Source: an uncultured Bacteroidota bacterium (GTDB lineage Bacteria; Bacteroidota; Bacteroidia; Bacteroidales; VadinHA17). Taken from it: a DNA stretch of 64,000 bases. Location of the stretch: contig CAIJYD010000115.1 in assembly GCA_903824785.1 (NCBI GenBank), forward strand, positions 1 to 64,000. Direction: 5' to 3'. A model generated the notes under the pieces. That model was given only the letters and a program-made list of their open reading frames with translations, searched no databases and was not told the DNA's origin. Positions 60,666 through 64,000 of this stretch are shown one piece after another. A program made the position numbers and the translations under genes. Every line of letters starts with the position of its first letter. Within the stretch, counting starts at the first letter, position 1.

Positions 60666-63026
60666 ATGCAAATTTTGAAAAAAACCAGATTAAATAAAAA
60701 TAAATATTCTTTGAGGTATTTTCTTCCGGTGCTATTCTCTGTTTTACTTTTATCCTCATGTAATCCGACAAAATATGTTCCTGAAGGAGAGACACTTCTC
60801 AATGAATACCATGTTGTAGTCAATAATGAAGGCGTTAAGAAAAACGACCTCTTACCTTATATTAAGCAGAAACCCAATAAAAAAATATTTGGAACAAGAT
60901 TTCATCTGGGCTTATATAACCTTTCAAATATAAATAAACAGAGGTGGCCGCACAAATGGTTAAGGGAGATAGGTGAAGAACCGGTTGTTTTTGATCCCTA
61001 CGCAACTGTCAAGACCAAAGACCAGATAAAATCCTATGTCGCGTCAAAAGGTTATTTCGATGGGCAGGTGATGGAAACAGTAGAGAGTGCCAACAGACGA
61101 TCAAATGTCTTTTATAATATTGATCTGCTGCCGGCTTACACTATCCGTAACCTTTATTATGAGATTTCAGACAGTTTGCTGAAGAAACTCTGCTTCTACG
61201 ATACATTAAACTGCATAATCGAAAGAGGTAAGCCTTACGAAGTAGAAGTTCTGCAGGCTGAACGATCACGTTTCGAGCGGTTTGTCAGAGATCATGGGTT
61301 CTATGGTTTCTCAGGGGAGCATATTTATTTCAGAGTTGACAGTGCAGTCGGAAACAGGCAGGTTGATATATATTATGGGATAAAGAATTTTACAAAGATT
61401 GATGAGTTTAACAGAATAACCCTTGTACCACACTCAATTTACCGGGTGAAAAATATCTACATTTATCCTGATTTTGTTCCCAAGGATGCCCTTGAAGGAG
61501 GGGAGTCATACATTAACAGCCTTGATACGGTAAACTACAGAGGGTATTATTTTGTCAGTTCAAAGCCAAAATCTGATATTAAATATGATCTCATTATCCA
61601 GTCACTTTATTTTAAGCCGGAGTCAACATTCAATGTAACTAATTCAGAGCAGTCGCAGGCACATCTACTGACCTTAAAAGTATTTCGTCTTGTAACTATT
61701 TTCTTCACCGATTCAAAAGAGCCTGTTAAAACTGAAAGAGCTGAATTGTGGCTCGATTGCAATATTCAGCTTACACTTCTCAGCCAGCAGTCGTTTAAGG
61801 TAGAACTTGAAGGGACTAACTCGGAAGGTGACCTGGGAGGAGCACTGAACCTGATTTACCAGCACAAGAATCTCCTCCACGGAGCAGAGTTGTTCAGTAT
61901 GAAACTGAAAGGAGCTTATGAAGCTTTTACTCAGCTTAACAGCTCACATGGAAGTACACAGGAATACGGAGTTGAAACAAGCCTTAGGCTTCCAAAGTTC
62001 TTACTGCCATTTCTTGAAAAGGAGAGTTTTATTAAGAAATACAACCCGACAACAACATTTCTTGCAGCTTATAATTATCAGGCAATGCCGGTTTTTACGC
62101 GAACCATGGCTACAGCTACCTTTGGATATGGCTGGAAAGCAGGAAATTATCAGGAGCATATTATAAATCCGCTTCAGCTTCACCTTGTTAAACTTCCGAA
62201 GGAATCGATCGATTCAGCATTTGCAGCCAGAATTGAAAGATCATCCTATCTGGCTTACAGCTATAAAGATGTAATGATTCTGGGTGGAAACTACTCTTAT
62301 ATTTTCAATAATCAGAAAATTCAAAAGTCGAGAGATTACTGGTTTCTCAGAATTAATGCCGAAGCATCCGGGAACATGCTTGCCATGGCTGGAAAACTCA
62401 CAGGAGCAAAAAAAACTGACGGTAGTTATAATATTCTCGGCCAGCCATTTGCACAGTATGTCAGAACCGATATGGATTTAAAATACAATTTTGCTTTCAA
62501 TGATGTGGGCTCAATAGTTTATCGCGGTTTTCTTGGAATCGGTGTCCCCTATGGCAATTCAAAGGCGATACCATTCGAAAAACAGTATTTCGGAGGAGGT
62601 GCTAATGGAATAAGAGCCTGGCAGGTACGGTCTCTCGGACCTGGTTCATATAAACCCGATACGATTGCCACATTCCTGAATCAGACAGCAGACATAAAGC
62701 TGGAACTGAATGCAGAGTACCGGTTTAAGCTTTTCTGGATCCTCGAAGGGGCATTGTTTCTCGATGCAGGTAACATCTGGACCTATAAGGAAGATGCCGC
62801 AAGACCGGGATCGCAATTCAGGTTTAATCAGTTTTACAAGGATATTGCGTTGGGTACAGGAACAGGTTTCAGATTCGATTTTAAATTCGTAATCGGAAGG
62901 ATTGATCTGGGTATGAAACTCCGCGATCCGTCTGTAGCTGAAGGTTCTAAATGGATATTCGCCAACCGCTCATATAATTTCAGTGATGATTTTACTATGG
63001 TTTTTGGTATAGGATATCCTTTCTGA
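60666..63026 (+). CDS. tamL: TamA/BamA-family outer-membrane lipoprotein (TamL-like)
   Basis: This 786-residue Omp85 protein starts at the ATG at 60666, as an in-frame GTG at 60651 lies within a -7 element. A lipoprotein signal precedes LLLSSC. POTRA-like domains occupy about residues 35-350, and a 16-strand barrel fills the C-terminal 400 residues, with FEKQYFGGGANGIRAW (the conserved barrel motif of the family), LKYNFAFNDVGSIVYRGFLG and a terminal VFGIGYPF. The lipid anchor distinguishes the Bacteroidota TamL type from BamA. It probably acts in outer-membrane protein or lipid traffic with a TamB protein, which would lie outside the window. Confidence 0.85.
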   Translation: MQILKKTRLNKNKYSLRYFLPVLFSVLLLSSCNPTKYVPEGETLLNEYHVVVNNEGVKKNDLLPYIKQKPNKKIFGTRFHLGLYNLSNINKQRWPHKWLREIGEEPVVFDPYATVKTKDQIKSYVASKGYFDGQVMETVESANRRSNVFYNIDLLPAYTIRNLYYEISDSLLKKLCFYDTLNCIIERGKPYEVEVLQAERSRFERFVRDHGFYGFSGEHIYFRVDSAVGNRQVDIYYGIKNFTKIDEFNRITLVPHSIYRVKNIYIYPDFVPKDALEGGESYINSLDTVNYRGYYFVSSKPKSDIKYDLIIQSLYFKPESTFNVTNSEQSQAHLLTLKVFRLVTIFFTDSKEPVKTERAELWLDCNIQLTLLSQQSFKVELEGTNSEGDLGGALNLIYQHKNLLHGAELFSMKLKGAYEAFTQLNSSHGSTQEYGVETSLRLPKFLLPFLEKESFIKKYNPTTTFLAAYNYQAMPVFTRTMATATFGYGWKAGNYQEHIINPLQLHLVKLPKESIDSAFAARIERSSYLAYSYKDVMILGGNYSYIFNNQKIQKSRDYWFLRINAEASGNMLAMAGKLTGAKKTDGSYNILGQPFAQYVRTDMDLKYNFAFNDVGSIVYRGFLGIGVPYGNSKAIPFEKQYFGGGANGIRAWQVRSLGPGSYKPDTIATFLNQTADIKLELNAEYRFKLFWILEGALFLDAGNIWTYKEDAARPGSQFRFNQFYKDIALGTGTGFRFDFKFVIGRIDLGMKLRDPSVAEGSKWIFANRSYNFSDDFTMVFGIGYPF

Positions 63027-63029
63027 TTT

Positions 63030-63048
63030 CCGGAGAAGCCGGGTTTTT
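63030..63048 (+). terminator. Weak terminator-like hairpin after the TamL-like gene
   Basis: CCGG at 63030-63033 can pair with CCGG at 63039-63042 around a short loop, and a run of five T residues follows. The stem is short, so the call is tentative. Confidence 0.3.
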
Positions 63049-63166
63049 CCTGTTTTGGGAATTTCATCAATAATTAACAATCTCATTCTTAAAAATCAGC
63101 ATTTTAATAACCTGTTATTGCATATTAATATCTAAATTGCAATTGTCTCAAAGCATATCTTAAATA

Positions 63167-64000
63167 ATGGAAATAAACCGTGAACCAATTAAGAACTGGT
63201 TTGGCTTTACCCGAAGGGAGAGAAGATCAGCTGGTATTTTACTTCTGATTATTGTTATTGTAATTTCCATCAGATATTTCATCCCCCTGAAAAATACTGA
63301 AATTGAAGAGATTACCGGAATGGTTTCAGATAGTGAAAATAAATATGAGGCTCAGAGTGCAGAGGAATCAGCCGAAGGTAAACTTTTCTCTTTTGATCCC
63401 AACAACGCATCTTATGATACACTTATTAAACTAGGGCTTGCAGAGAAAGAGGCAAGTACCCTTATCAGTTACAGAAACAGGGGTGGTAAGTTCAGACAAC
63501 CCACCGATCTAAAAAAAATATACGGAATTGAAGACTCCAGTGCGGAGAAGCTCATTCCGTTTGTAGAAGTTAAAAAGGAGAGGTCAGAAAAGGTTTCTTA
63601 TGGTTCCTTCAGTAAAGCCGTCCCTCTTGATCTGAATAACTGCGACTCGGCTGCACTTGTCAGACTTCCGGGAATAGGCCCGGTTTTATCATCACGGATA
63701 ATTAAATACAGACATCTTCTCGGAGGTTTCGTCAGGATTGATCAGCTTAAAGAGATTTATGGATTGCCGGTTGAAACATTTGATCTTATAAAAGGTAAAG
63801 TATATGCAGATTCATCAGTTATATTCAGAATAAAAATCAACTCAACCGGATATAGAGAGATCTCGCGTATTCCCTATCTTGAAAAATATGAAGTATCAGC
63901 AATTATGAAGTACCGGGAACTGAAAGGCAATCTTTCAGGTATCTCTGATATGGTTGATAATAAATTAATTACACAAGAGAAGGCAGAAAAGTTAAGGCTT
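63167..64000 (+). CDS. Helix-hairpin-helix (ComEA-like) membrane protein, 5' part
   Basis: The ATG at 63167 opens a frame that runs off the right edge (278 codons in the window). Residues 1-22 are basic and cytoplasmic (NWFGFTRRERRSAGI), and about 23-42 form one membrane helix. Three helix-hairpin-helix modules follow: around 82-130 (FDPNNASYDTLIKLGL, SYRNRGGKFR), 150-195 (LDLNNCDSAALVRLPGIGPV, KYRHLLGGF), and 220-278 (INSTGYREISRIPYL, KYRELKG). This is the Bacteroidota ComEA-like architecture, a possible periplasmic DNA-binding partner of ComEC. The end is not in the window. Confidence 0.85.
   Translation, partial: MEINREPIKNWFGFTRRERRSAGILLLIIVIVISIRYFIPLKNTEIEEITGMVSDSENKYEAQSAEESAEGKLFSFDPNNASYDTLIKLGLAEKEASTLISYRNRGGKFRQPTDLKKIYGIEDSSAEKLIPFVEVKKERSEKVSYGSFSKAVPLDLNNCDSAALVRLPGIGPVLSSRIIKYRHLLGGFVRIDQLKEIYGLPVETFDLIKGKVYADSSVIFRIKINSTGYREISRIPYLEKYEVSAIMKYRELKGNLSGISDMVDNKLITQEKAEKLRL

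Noticed and set aside
1-64000. tRNA or rRNA genes
   Set aside because: By eye, no T-arm-like GGTTCRA sequences with matching acceptor stems were found in the gaps. A covariance search was not possible, so this is not a firm negative.

Overview
The window reads as chromosomal DNA of a Bacteroidota bacterium, most likely an anaerobic or facultative Bacteroidales-type lineage. The evidence is: many -7 elements of the Bacteroidota form TAnnTTTG; a short primary sigma factor without region 1.1; Rho with a long N-terminal insertion; TonB C-terminal domains; a PorT-type gliding/type IX secretion protein beside ubiE; a TamA-like lipoprotein; DUF4199; and a single-chain pyruvate:ferredoxin oxidoreductase. 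I saw no rRNA, tRNA, CRISPR array or prophage. One RNA gene is clear, the small SRP RNA at 5098-5202.

Layout. 1-536: the tail of an IS4-type transposase, then a 9-bp tandem repeat. 537-3391: a glycosyltransferase with the kinase and guanylyltransferase of GDP-heptose synthesis. 3410-19544: mostly housekeeping (a GT2/DUF4199 pair, SRP RNA, YciO, TrkH/TrkA, ComEC, Def, RuvX, PFOR, Rho, primary sigma factor, Rpe). 19619-25011: an SSS symporter with a UroD-like protein, MiaA with a pRiA4b-ORF3-like protein, and a LuxC-like acyl-CoA reductase. 25037-27610: a BlaI/BlaR-type regulatory unit in which both the sensor and a separate lipoprotein end in near-identical TonB domains, and both transcription units carry the same 32-bp promoter/operator block. 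27894-32919: ABC permease, SiaC-like protein, GAPDH, a small lipoprotein with a probable outer-membrane protein, and an exported MsrB-MsrA.

33023-50841 is the most unusual stretch. It holds two facing gene sets. The rightward set is a tetraheme NrfH/NapC-like cytochrome fused to a SUMF1 domain, two Tat-signal Gfo/Idh/MocA oxidoreductases and a ThuA lipoprotein. The leftward set (read from 50841 to 43032) is a sugar isomerase/epimerase, an MFS transporter, a cytosolic Gfo/Idh/MocA enzyme, a Tat-signal isomerase/epimerase, a ThuA-DUF6807 lipoprotein and a further Tat-signal Gfo/Idh/MocA enzyme. Gfo/Idh/MocA plus ThuA is the pairing known from ThuB/ThuA, which act through 3-keto sugars. My inference is a cell-envelope keto-sugar pathway whose electrons may leave through the cytochrome fusion. 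A GT2 plus PMT-TPR glycosylation module, a small membrane-anchored protein and a nitrilase lie between the two sets.

51046-64000: nitroreductase, a 5'-truncated AlbA/RecG-like ATP-binding gene (AT-rich, probably decayed), an Ldh-type dehydrogenase, an SDR, then UbiE, PorT, a FAD protein, an MFS transporter, a TrmH methyltransferase, TamL-like protein, and the start of a helix-hairpin-helix protein that runs off the right edge.
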